Position numbers and translations under genes: made by a program. From JASHPR01 sp963778075 (GTDB lineage Bacteria > Actinomycetota > Actinomycetes > Streptosporangiales > Streptosporangiaceae): DNA of 64,000 nt. This document shows, in pieces, positions 1 through 7,789 of the stretch. How positions within the stretch are numbered: position 1 is the stretch's first letter; every line of letters starts with the position of its first letter. The stretch covers positions 24,638 through 88,637 of the forward strand of contig CAVZTJ010000007.1 in assembly GCA_963778075.1 (NCBI GenBank). Direction: 5' to 3'. The notes under the pieces were generated by a model. It was not told where the DNA came from and did not search any database. It worked only from the letters and a program-made list of their open reading frames with translations.

Positions 1-363
1 CGCAGGTGCCTGCTGGCCCGGCACGCCCAGTCGGTGAGCGGGGCGTACGCGCTCTTGGCCGGCTTCGTCGAGATCGGTGAGTCGCTGGAGGACGCGGTGC
101 GCCGAGAGGTGGCCGAGGAGACCGGTGTGCTGATCGGCGGAGTCCGGTACGTGGCCTCGCAGGCCTGGCCGTTCCCGGCTGGGCTGATGGTCGGGTTCCG
201 GGCCCGGGCGGTCACCGAGGCGATCACCGTTGACCCCTCCGAGCTGGAAGAGGCCCGCTGGCTCGGCCGTGCCGAGCTGGCCGATTATCTGAGCCGTCAC
301 CCCGGCAGGGGCGACTCGATCGAGAGCTTCCTGGTCGGTTCGTGGCTCACCGAGGGCGACTGA
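1..363 (+). CDS. NudC-type Nudix hydrolase (NAD(H) pyrophosphatase family), 5' end outside window
   Basis: The reading frame is open from base 1, so the gene starts upstream and only the last 120 codons are visible. A complete Nudix box (GFVEIGE, seven residues, then REVAEETGV) supplies the metal-binding glutamates. It is followed by SQAWPFP, close to the SQPWPFP signature that marks the NudC branch hydrolysing NADH or de-capping NAD-RNA. The Ala in place of Pro within that signature is a small deviation. The zinc-binding N-terminal part of NudC lies outside the window. Family assignment rests on the two motifs; the exact substrate is inferred. Confidence 0.85.
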   Translation, partial: RRCLLARHAQSVSGAYALLAGFVEIGESLEDAVRREVAEETGVLIGGVRYVASQAWPFPAGLMVGFRARAVTEAITVDPSELEEARWLGRAELADYLSRHPGRGDSIESFLVGSWLTEGD

Positions 364-525
364 CGACCGGCGCGCCTGTGTGCGGAGACGTTATTTAACG
401 GGCATATCTGGTCAATGTCGTTACTTTGGAGTAACTTTCAGATCGCGGCGATTGGCCGTGACGCTTCCCATTGACGTGTTGCCGTCCCCGAGGCCGGCTG
501 GCCTGCGGGCCATCGAGGAGGAGTC

Positions 526-1507
526 ATGTCGCTGTTACCCGCGCATCGCCGGAGCATGCGCCGGGTTGGGCAGTCGGCGCTGACCAGTACACCCCGAGCA
601 GCGGGTATCCCACGCTCACCCCGGTCGCGTACCGGTGGAATGGCGGCAGGTGGGTGAGCACTCCAATCGCCGATCCCGCCGCATCCGAGGGATTCGGCTC
701 GGTGGCCGATGGCGGTGCCGGGGATGTCTGGGCGGTTGGCGCGCAAACCGACAACCCGCAAGTGGACCCTTATCAGCCCCGGATCCGGCACTGGGACGGC
801 AGTGCCTGGCAGGTAACCCCGTTCCCCGGTGACACCGAGACAACCGACGACCTGCAGCTCAACCAGGTGGCGGCTGCCGGGGGCAAGGCATGGATCGCCG
901 CGCTGGATGGGGTGAACGGCGGAATCTTCAGCTGGGATGGGACCAGCTGGACGCTGCAGCAGTTCAGCAGCGCGTACGAACTCTGGGGCGTCACGGCGAT
1001 CAGCGCGGCCGACGCCTGGACGGTCGGTTACAGCAGCGACAACAGCACACTCGCCCTGCACTGGAACGGCACGACCTGGCAGGACGAGTCACCGGTGAAT
1101 CAGACCGTCAACCTCCAGGATGTCGCTGCCTCCGGGCCCGACAACGTGTGGGCCGCCGGCATCTACTACAACTCCGACGGAACCGGCCCGTACCTGGCCG
1201 CCGATCACTGGAATGGCACGTCGTGGACCGAGCACCCGATCCCGGACCTGCCCGGAATGGGGACTATGTCTTCCCGCTTAGCCTTACCGTCGACAATTCG
1301 GGCGAGCCGTGGATCGCGGCCTACAGCAACGCCGCGGACCGCACGGCCTACTTCCACTGGGATGGCTCAGCCTGGCAGGTCAGTTACGGCGTATCCCAGC
1401 CTGGCGTGATCGAGTCCTACAGCGACGCGCTGGCCACTCTTCCGGGCCGTGGCGCGATCCTGAGCGCGGGGACATGCACCCGGTTCGCCACACTGGCCGC
1501 CCTGAAT
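526..1507 (+). pseudogene. Broken beta-propeller-like repeat protein
   Basis: Short repeats of the type W-N/D-G-x-x-W followed by DVWAVG or similar recur about every 45-50 residues, the pattern of secreted actinobacterial propeller-like proteins. A strong ribosome site (GGAGGAG, 515-523) precedes ATG 526, but the propeller motifs are read in another frame from about 560. The frame changes again near 1260, where the repeats continue as AYFHWDGSAW. At least two frameshifts are therefore needed to read one protein, and no signal peptide remains. Near 1510 the frame runs into a fragment of an integrase on the opposite strand. Function is unknown; I read it as a decayed gene. Confidence 0.6.
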
Positions 1508-1519
1508 GCGGGTGCGCAG

Positions 1520-1810
1520 CCAGTGCCCGACGTCGGCGGCCATCGGCGGATGGCTGAGCGTGGCCGGGGACCGGGACCGCAGGTACTTCCGGCACGTCGC
1601 CAGCTCTGCCCGCCACCCCGCGAACAACGCCGCCACCTGCACCGCGGACGGCGGGATCCGCAGCGCCGCCCGGCCTGCCCCCCGGGGCCGGTTCATCTCA
1701 TCGACCGGGCACTCCGCCACCCGCCCGGTCATCTGGTGCAGCTCGACCTTGTGCCGGATCTCCAGGAACAGGAAATAGGTCCGCAGCGCCTGCGAGCGGC
1801 CCAGCCGGGT
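1520..1810 (-). pseudogene. Tyrosine recombinase/integrase fragment
   Basis: On the minus strand about 95 codons resemble the middle of actinobacterial phage-type integrases. Features are SQALRTYFLFLEIRHK, MTGRVAECPVDEMNRPRG and LFAGWRAELATCRKY, in the order seen where the core-binding domain meets the catalytic domain. The catalytic Arg, His and Tyr are absent, and similarity fades after the CRKY segment, so the piece cannot be active. It separates the propeller relic from the Scr1 relic and marks a past insertion or rearrangement. The identification is from remembered family pattern, not from a search. Confidence 0.6.
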
Positions 1811-1812
1811 GT

Positions 1813-1983
1813 GAAAGAGACGCACCAGACGTCGTGTACCTGGAGAACATGACCAGCAACATCTACGTGGAACGTGAGGCCGAGGTTTTCCTATATACAC
1901 TGGCGTTCGATCGTCTGACCAGCATGGCCATGGGGCCAGAGGACTCAGTTAGCTTGATCACCGAGCTAGCCGACCACCTCTAG
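1813..1983 (+). pseudogene. C-terminal remnant of Scr1/DUF5753-type XRE regulator
   Basis: The last 56 codons of an Scr1-like regulator survive. The phrase DVVYLENMTSNIYVEREAEV, followed by LAFDRLTSMAM and a terminal SLITELADHL, is typical of the end of DUF5753. The helix-turn-helix and most of the DUF5753 domain are missing, because upstream sequence belongs to the integrase fragment. An internal ATG at 1849 could in theory start a 44-residue peptide. In intact loci this regulator lies directly upstream of a DUF397 gene, exactly as here, which supports the reading as a truncated partner. Confidence 0.7.
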
Positions 1984-2001
1984 CGAGAGGAGGCGCAGGC
2001 A

Positions 2002-2202
2002 ATGCATGATCTGCGCCGCGCCGAGTGGCGCACCAGCACCTTCAGCGGCGGTAACGGAAGCTGTGTAGAGGTCGCCAGCAACCTGCCCGGCATCATCGCC
2101 GTACGAGACAGCAAGGACCGTCAAGGCCCGGCACTAGTGTTCACACCCGACGAGTGGACTGCGTTCCTGGCCGGGGTCCGCGCTAACGAGTTCCACCTCT
2201 AA
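2002..2202 (+). CDS. DUF397 domain protein
   Basis: This 66-residue protein has the complete DUF397 pattern: W(R)TSTFSGGNGSCVEV near the N-terminus, IAVRDSKD in the middle and FTPDEWTAFLAGVRANEF at the end. Such small proteins are encoded with Scr1-type XRE regulators in actinomycetes and are linked to developmental control or toxin-antitoxin-like pairs. A good ribosome site (GAGAGGAGG, 1985-1993) precedes the ATG. Its partner regulator upstream is truncated, so the protein is probably orphaned. A hairpin with a short T run follows at 2227-2265. Confidence 0.85.
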   Translation: MHDLRRAEWRTSTFSGGNGSCVEVASNLPGIIAVRDSKDRQGPALVFTPDEWTAFLAGVRANEFHL

Positions 2203-2226
2203 CCGGACCACACACCGAACAGCACC

Positions 2227-2265
2227 AAGAAGCCCTCTGCCTCACGATACGGCGGGGGCTTCTTT
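2227..2265 (+). terminator. Rho-independent terminator after DUF397 gene
   Basis: The arms AAGAAGCCC (2227-2235) and GGGCTTCTT (2256-2264) are perfectly complementary, enclose a 20-base loop and end in a short T run. The hairpin sits 24 bases after the DUF397 stop codon. Confidence 0.75.
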
Positions 2266-2432
2266 CGTCGCACGTCGGCTGTCCAGCCCGTGATACAGGG
2301 GCCTGAGGGCTGGGGGTTGTCGGCGGTTGTGGGGTCGTGGCCGTTGTCCGTGAGGATGGCGGCGGCAGCCCGAGGGCCCGATCATGAAATGACGGGTGGG
2401 GAGGTGCCGGATGCGGGCGTCGGAGGTGCCGG

Positions 2433-3536
2433 ATGATTGAGGATTCTGGGCTGGTCGTGCGCGACGTGACGGTGCGCTCGGTCGTTGTTCCTCTGCGGCG
2501 TCCGCTGGCCACGCGGGTGGGGGACTTCCCGCGCTGGCCGCTGCTGCTCATCGACGTCACCACCGAGCAGGGCATCACCGGCCGCGGCTACATCGGCCCG
2601 TACCTGGACCGGGCGGCCGCGGCGCTGGTTCCGGCGATCCGGGACCTGGGCGCGGCTATGCGGGGGCGCGCCGCCGCCCCGGCTGCCGCCTACCAGGCGG
2701 CGCGCGGCTGGTTCGGGCTGGCCGGCTATCAGGGCCTGGCCCTGGGCGCAGTGGCCGGGCTCGACATCGCGCTGTGGGACGCGCTGGCCAAGGCGGCCGG
2801 GCTGCCGCTGGCGCGGCTGCTCGGCGGGACCACGGAGCCGGTACCCGCCTACAACAGCAACGGGCTTGGGCTGATCCCGCCCGACGCCGCCGGTGACGAG
2901 GCCCTGGAACTGCTCGCCGAGGGCGGGTTCACCGCGCTGAAGGTGCGCGTGGGGCGGGCGCACGCCGCCGACGACCTTGCCGCGGTGCGCAAGGTCAGGG
3001 ACGCGATCGGGGACGAGGTGACCCTGGTCGCCGACTACAACCAGGGACTGACCCTGAACGAGGCGCTGGAGCGCTGCCGCGCTCTGGACGGGGAGGGCCT
3101 GACCTGGATCGAGGAGCCGCTGCGTTACGACGACCTGGACGGGCACGCCCGGGTCGCCCGGGACATCGCCACGCCGGTCATGCTGGGAGAGAACTTCTAC
3201 GGCCCGCGTGCCATGCACGACGCGATCCGGGCGCAGGCCTGCGACCTGGTCATGCCGGACTTGATGCGGATCGGCGGGGTGACCGGCTGGCTGCAGGCGG
3301 CGGCGGTCGCCGACGTGGCCTGCCTGCCGATGTCCTCGCACCTGTACCCGGAGGTGTCCGGGCACCTGCTGCGGGTCACCCCGACCCGGCACTGGCTGGA
3401 GTGGCAGGACTGGGCCAATCCGGTGCTCAAGCAGCCGTTCGAGGTCCGCTCCGGCCAGCTGCAGCTGCCCGACGTGCCGGGCAGCGGACTGGACTGGGAC
3501 GAGGATGCTGTCGCGCACTACCGAGCCGAGCCCTGA
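2433..3536 (+). CDS. Mandelate racemase/muconate-lactonizing enzyme family protein
   Basis: This 367-residue enolase-superfamily enzyme has the usual capping domain followed by a (beta/alpha)7 barrel. Metal and acid-base positions of the mandelate racemase subgroup are visible: DYNQG, WIEEPL, MLGENF, PDLMRIGGVTGW, a catalytic His in MSSHLYPE (about residue 303) and the electrophilic Glu in HWLEWQDW (about 323). The first catalytic motif reads ALKVRVG, so the second lysine of the K-x-K pair is Arg (about 172). In mandelate racemase that lysine is one of the two racemisation bases. A dehydratase or one-base epimerase is therefore more likely than a racemase. The substrate is unknown. The gene stands alone, with no pathway neighbour. 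Confidence 0.88.
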   Translation: MIEDSGLVVRDVTVRSVVVPLRRPLATRVGDFPRWPLLLIDVTTEQGITGRGYIGPYLDRAAAALVPAIRDLGAAMRGRAAAPAAAYQAARGWFGLAGYQGLALGAVAGLDIALWDALAKAAGLPLARLLGGTTEPVPAYNSNGLGLIPPDAAGDEALELLAEGGFTALKVRVGRAHAADDLAAVRKVRDAIGDEVTLVADYNQGLTLNEALERCRALDGEGLTWIEEPLRYDDLDGHARVARDIATPVMLGENFYGPRAMHDAIRAQACDLVMPDLMRIGGVTGWLQAAAVADVACLPMSSHLYPEVSGHLLRVTPTRHWLEWQDWANPVLKQPFEVRSGQLQLPDVPGSGLDWDEDAVAHYRAEP

Positions 3537-3647
3537 CAGAATGACCGGCCGGTACGCTGGACCGCCCGGTGAGCACCCGGCCGGCCACACGGCGTAGCGT
3601 TCAAGGTAAGTATCTTGATTTGTCAGTTCCTCCAGACCACAGGAGGC

Positions 3648-3941
3648 ATGGTGACTGAGGAGTTTCACCGCGACCGCCGGCAGCACGGCGGGGCGCCGCA
3701 GCGTATTGATGACGACCGGCTTGAACGGCTGACCGAGGAAGAGCGCGTCGAGGCCGGCCTCGATCCCTATGACCCGGACGAGGTGCCGCCCGCCACGGAC
3801 ACACCGCCGCAGCCGTTCGACGTCACCGAGACCGACGTCTACGAGGAGGAGCGGGCCGAGATCAAGCGCGAATACGACAAGGATGAGCTCGAGATGGAGC
3901 ACGAGCGCAGCCCATTCCCCCCATCTCACTACGACAGGTGA
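3648..3941 (+). CDS. Hypothetical acidic protein
   Basis: About 97 residues, rich in Asp and Glu, with no membrane segment and low predicted order. It includes the stretch LERLTEEERVEAGLDPYDPDEVPP and ends in SHYDR. AGGAGG at 3641-3646 lies too close to ATG 3648 to be ideal, so the adjacent GTG 3651 may be the true start. I do not recognise a family. It precedes another small hypothetical gene with only a few bases between them, so they may be co-transcribed. Confidence 0.6.
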   Translation: MVTEEFHRDRRQHGGAPQRIDDDRLERLTEEERVEAGLDPYDPDEVPPATDTPPQPFDVTETDVYEEERAEIKREYDKDELEMEHERSPFPPSHYDR

Positions 3942-3949
3942 CGCCGCAG

Positions 3950-4219
3950 ATGCCCGAGCCTGAGCACCTCAACGACCACCACCGGGACACACTCCGGCAG
4001 ATCTTCCAGCACCCCACGAGCCACAACATCGAGTGGCGGGCCGTGCGGTCGCTGCTCGATAACGTCGGCTCGGTGACTGAGCAGCACGACGGCAAGCTCG
4101 CCATCACCGTGGGGTCGCAGACGGAGTTCTTCCACCCGGCGGGGCAGAAGGACGTGGACGTCCAGACCGTCGTCGACCTGCGTCATCTTCTGGGCACCGC
4201 CGGATTCGGCCCGGGCTAG
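3950..4219 (+). CDS. Hypothetical protein with HicA-like look
   Basis: This is an 89-residue protein. ATG 3950 has AGGTGA (3936-3941) at good spacing. An in-frame GTG at 3938 overlaps the upstream stop and is an alternative start. The core (NIEWRAVRSLLDNVGSVTE, then KLAITVGSQTEFF and VVDLRHLLGTAGF) resembles the small alpha-beta fold of HicA-like proteins, but a convincing catalytic His is not obvious. This type of protein is common in actinomycetes. The function is not known and the resemblance is only a hint. Confidence 0.6.
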   Translation: MPEPEHLNDHHRDTLRQIFQHPTSHNIEWRAVRSLLDNVGSVTEQHDGKLAITVGSQTEFFHPAGQKDVDVQTVVDLRHLLGTAGFGPG

Positions 4220-4321
4220 CGCGGATCGCCGGCCGGGCCGCGTCACGGCGTTCGGCGAAATGAGCCGGCGTTACGGTGGCACGGACTTATCATCGCTATC
4301 GCCCGGCAGTCGGAGGTGGCG

Positions 4322-4519
4322 ATGCGCATCGGAACGATCCTTCTTGTCATCTGGCTGATCATCGGTGCTATCGCCGCTGGTCAGCGGCATGATTACACGT
4401 CGCCGCCGTCGAACTGCAACCAGTCGGCCACGATCGTGGTGACGATCCTGGCGGGCCCGCTGAACTACCTCGGGGTCGACCCGAAGATCTCCTGCCACGT
4501 GCCGCAGCCCAGCAAGTGA
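4322..4519 (+). CDS. Small membrane or secreted hypothetical protein
   Basis: 65 residues. ATG 4322 is chosen because GGAGG (4312-4316) is well placed; a GTG at 4316 overlaps that site. One hydrophobic segment near the N-terminus (about residues 4-20) is followed by a short polar region with two cysteines, ending in CHVPQPSK. Topology could be a single-pass anchor or an uncleaved signal. No family recognised. It lies upstream of dipZ on the same strand with a 108-base gap. Confidence 0.6.
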   Translation: MRIGTILLVIWLIIGAIAAGQRHDYTSPPSNCNQSATIVVTILAGPLNYLGVDPKISCHVPQPSK

Positions 4520-4627
4520 GCCGCTGACCAAACCCGCGCCCTTCCGGCGACGAATTAACGGTGGGGACGGGACCCGTCCGGGCTCCCGGGGCAGACGGAC
4601 GATCGCGGAAGACGGAGCGGCAGCGGC

Positions 4628-6370
4628 ATGATCGAGCTCGTCATCGTGGGCATCGCGGCCGGGTTTCTGGCGGCTATCTCGCCGTGCGTGCTGCCGGTCC
4701 TGCCGGTCGTCCTGGTAGCGGGGGCAGGCCAGCCAGACACTCCGGCTAGCGCTCCGGCTGACGGGCAGACCCTGGGTGCCGAGCAGGACTCGGTTGCACC
4801 GGCACGCCGCGGCGGGCTGCGCCGCCCGCTGGCGGTCATCGCGGGCCTGGTGCTGAGCTTCAGCCTGATCATCCTCGTCGGGTCGGAGATCCTCTCGCTG
4901 CTGCATCTGCCGCAGGACACGCTGCGCGACGCGGGCATCGCGCTGCTGATCCTGGTTGGGCTCGGCTACCTCATCCCGCCGCTCGGGGCGCTGCTCGAGC
5001 GGCCGTTCGCGCGGGTGCGCACCCGCAAGCCCAGCGGCGCGACCAGCGGGTTTGTCCTCGGCCTGGCCCTCGGCGTGCTGTACGTGCCCTGCGCGGGCCC
5101 GGTTCTCGCCGCCCTCACCGTCGTCGGCGCAACCCATCGCGTGGGGCTGACCGCGGTCGTGCTCGCCGCCGCGTTCGCCGTCGGGACGGCCGTGCCGCTG
5201 CTGGTCATCGCCGTCGCCGGGGGCCAGCTCGCCGGCCGGGTCGCGGCAATCCGCCGGCACGCGACGCAGGCCCGCCGGGTGGGCGGTGTCGTGCTCGTGG
5301 CGATCGCGGTGGCCATCGCCGCCAACGCGTTCGCGGGGCTGCAGCGCGACCTGCCCGGCTACTCCACCGCCCTGCAGGGCTCGGCGAAGGTCCGCAAGCA
5401 GCTGAACGGGGTCACCGGCGTGAAGGAGACCTCACTGACCCACTGCAACTCCAACGCCACCACGCTGGTGAACTGCGGCCTGGCGCCTAACTTCAAGGGC
5501 ATCACCGCCTGGCTCAACACCCCAGGCGGCAAGCCGCTGTCGATCCGGGAGCTCCGCGGCAAGGTTGTGCTCGTCGACTTCTGGACCTACTCGTGCATCA
5601 ACTGCCAGCGGACCCTGCCGCACGTCGAGGCGTGGTACGCCAAGTACGCCAAGGACGGCCTTGTCGTGGTCGGCGTCCACACCCCGGAGTTCGCGTTCGA
5701 GCACGTGGTCTCCAACGTGCGGACCGAGGCAGCGGCGTTCGGCGCGCGCTACCCGGTCGCGGTCGACGACAACTACGCCACCTGGGACGCTTACGACAAC
5801 GAGTACTGGCCGGCCGACTACCTGATCGACGCCAGCGGCCACGTGCGGCACGTGCACTTCGGCGAGGGCGACTACGCGACGACCGAGCAGCTCATCCGCC
5901 AGCTGCTGGTCGCGGCCCATCCCGGGCGCTCGCTGCCGCCCGCGACGGACGTCCCGGACAAGACGCCGACCACCGAGCTGAGCCCGGAAACCTACGTCGG
6001 GTATGAGCGGCTGCAGTACCTGGTCCCGAGCAACACGGTGGTCCAGAACAGGCCGGCCGCCTACCACTTCCCGGCCTCGCTCCCGCTCGGCGGCATGGGC
6101 CTGTCGGGGACCTGGACCGAGCACGCGCAGGAAGCGACCGCGGGCAGCGATGCCCGGCTCGAGCTCGGCTTCCTTGCCCAGGACGTCTACCTGGTCCTGG
6201 GCGGCAGCGGGACCATCAACGTCTCGATCAACGGGCACCATACGAAGACCATCGACGTCAGCGGGGTTCCCCGGCTGTACACGCTGTACCAGGCCGCCTC
6301 CGCCAACACGGCGAACCTCCAGCTGCAGGTCTCGCCGGGGGTCCAGGCCTACGACTTCACGTTCGGCTGA
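4628..6370 (+). CDS. dipZ: DipZ: CcdA-thioredoxin fusion for extracytoplasmic thiol redox
   Basis: A 580-residue fusion. The N-terminal half is a CcdA/DsbD-type transporter with about six membrane segments and paired cysteines at about 20 (SPCVLP) and 155 (VPCAGP). These pass electrons across the membrane. A TlpA-like thioredoxin domain follows outside the membrane with the active site SCINC (Cys 323 and 326). The last ~150 residues form a beta-rich domain typical of DipZ and carry YEYR-like and LxLGF segments of unknown role. The arrangement matches mycobacterial DipZ in order and length. It probably supplies reductant to secreted proteins or cytochrome c maturation. No cytochrome c genes are nearby. 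Confidence 0.9.
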   Translation: MIELVIVGIAAGFLAAISPCVLPVLPVVLVAGAGQPDTPASAPADGQTLGAEQDSVAPARRGGLRRPLAVIAGLVLSFSLIILVGSEILSLLHLPQDTLRDAGIALLILVGLGYLIPPLGALLERPFARVRTRKPSGATSGFVLGLALGVLYVPCAGPVLAALTVVGATHRVGLTAVVLAAAFAVGTAVPLLVIAVAGGQLAGRVAAIRRHATQARRVGGVVLVAIAVAIAANAFAGLQRDLPGYSTALQGSAKVRKQLNGVTGVKETSLTHCNSNATTLVNCGLAPNFKGITAWLNTPGGKPLSIRELRGKVVLVDFWTYSCINCQRTLPHVEAWYAKYAKDGLVVVGVHTPEFAFEHVVSNVRTEAAAFGARYPVAVDDNYATWDAYDNEYWPADYLIDASGHVRHVHFGEGDYATTEQLIRQLLVAAHPGRSLPPATDVPDKTPTTELSPETYVGYERLQYLVPSNTVVQNRPAAYHFPASLPLGGMGLSGTWTEHAQEATAGSDARLELGFLAQDVYLVLGGSGTINVSINGHHTKTIDVSGVPRLYTLYQAASANTANLQLQVSPGVQAYDFTFG

Positions 6371-6423
6371 CCCGGGCTTCACCACGTATCGCTTCCCGCG
6401 TGGCGGCGGGTTACCGTGGCCAG

Positions 6424-7623
6424 GTGACCCAGCCAGCTACGGGTGGGGGCCTGTTCCTCACGGACCTCCCCATGGCCGAGAGCCGGACCGCTGCCTACGC
6501 GATGCTCCGCGACGCCGGTCCGGTTATCCGCAGCCCGCGCGGGTGGTACATGCTCGTTTCGAGCGAGGCGGCGGAGTTCGCGCTAAAGCATCCCGGGCTG
6601 TTCTCGTCCAAGCGGGCGTTCGACATGGCCGGTAGCCCGCTGGCCATGGTGCCGATCGCCTTCGACCCGCCCGAGCACACCCGCTACCGGCGGGTCCTGC
6701 AGCCGTTCTTCAGCCCGCGCGGCATCGCGTCCTGGCTGCCGATGGTGCGCTCCCTGGCGGGCGAGCTGATCGACGGCTTCGCCGCCAGCGGCGAGTGCGA
6801 CCTGGTCGCGGATCTGGCGGTGCCGCTGCCTGCGCAGGTGTTCCTCACCCTGTTCGGCCTGCCGCTCGAGGACCGGGACCGGCTGAACGCCTGGAAGGAC
6901 GCGCTGGTCAACAACTTCGCCGTGCCGGGCGGGGAGCCGCCTCGGGAGCGGGCCATGAGGATGGGCGCGGAACTCTACGGCTACCTCGTCGGCCACATCG
7001 CGAAGCGGCGGCAGGACGGTGGCACCGGTGACCTGCTCGGCCAGCTCCTCGCCGACACCAGCACGGAACGGCTCAGTGACGACGAGCTGCTCGGCCTGTC
7101 GTTTCTGTTCGTGCTTGCCGGCCTGGAAACCGTGACCTCCTCGCTGAGCACCGCATTCGCGGCGCTCGCCGCTCACCCCGCGCTGCGGCGGCAGCTGGTC
7201 GCCGACCCGGCCGTGATACCGGCCGCGGTCGAGGAACTGGTGCGCTACGACGGGCCCGTGGTGTTCGTGCCCCGGATCGCCACCCAGGACGTCGACGTGG
7301 CGGGCCAGACCATCCCGGCAGGGTCGTACGTCATGATCATGATTGGCGCCGCGGGCCGGGACCCGGCCGAGCACCCGGATCCGGACACGATCGACTTCCG
7401 GCGCCAGGAACTCAGTTTCGCGTTCGGCGGCGGGCCGCATCGCTGTCTCGGCTCGCACCTGGCCCGGATGGAGATGCGGGTCGCGCTCGAGGAATGGCAC
7501 CGCCGGATCCCCGAGTACGCGCTCGCCCCGGGCGCGGCGCCGCGGGTCCGCTGGCCGGCGGGCGTGGTCGGCTTCGACAGCCTCCCGCTGATCTTCCCGC
7601 CCGGCGGCGCTGGCGCCCGATGA
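6424..7623 (+). CDS. Cytochrome P450
   Basis: About 399 residues from GTG 6424; GTG 6400 would add eight residues, and neither has a strong ribosome site. All P450 landmarks are visible. These are the I-helix AGLETVTSS with the oxygen-activating Thr, the K-helix E-L-V-R, and the haem loop FGGGPHRCLGSHLAR with the cysteine ligand. It is a soluble class I bacterial P450 that needs ferredoxin and reductase partners, and none are encoded here. The neighbouring DHA2 exporter suggests a product or toxin handled by both, which is inference. Substrate unknown. Confidence 0.93.
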   Translation: MTQPATGGGLFLTDLPMAESRTAAYAMLRDAGPVIRSPRGWYMLVSSEAAEFALKHPGLFSSKRAFDMAGSPLAMVPIAFDPPEHTRYRRVLQPFFSPRGIASWLPMVRSLAGELIDGFAASGECDLVADLAVPLPAQVFLTLFGLPLEDRDRLNAWKDALVNNFAVPGGEPPRERAMRMGAELYGYLVGHIAKRRQDGGTGDLLGQLLADTSTERLSDDELLGLSFLFVLAGLETVTSSLSTAFAALAAHPALRRQLVADPAVIPAAVEELVRYDGPVVFVPRIATQDVDVAGQTIPAGSYVMIMIGAAGRDPAEHPDPDTIDFRRQELSFAFGGGPHRCLGSHLARMEMRVALEEWHRRIPEYALAPGAAPRVRWPAGVVGFDSLPLIFPPGGAGAR

Positions 7624-7638
7624 GGGTGCCCCGAGCGG

Positions 7639-7789
7639 ATGGTGATCCAGCATCTGATCGAGCGGACCGAGGCGGAGATCCGCTGGCACACCGAACTCGC
7701 CGCCCGCGTGGAGAAGATCGCTGCCGACTTTGCCAAGGGCATCGGCAGCCCGCAGCAGCTGACCAGCCCCCACTCGGAGACGCACCGCG
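7639..7789 (+). other. Possible short coding stretch before exporter gene
   Basis: From ATG 7639 about 50 codons show coding-like third-position GC and a plausible helical sequence (IERTEAEIRWHTELAARVEKIAADFAKG). The frame then continues without a stop into the exporter gene, reading that gene out of frame until 8079. Either a small gene lost its stop by frameshift near 7790, or this is chance. No family recognised. Confidence 0.25.
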
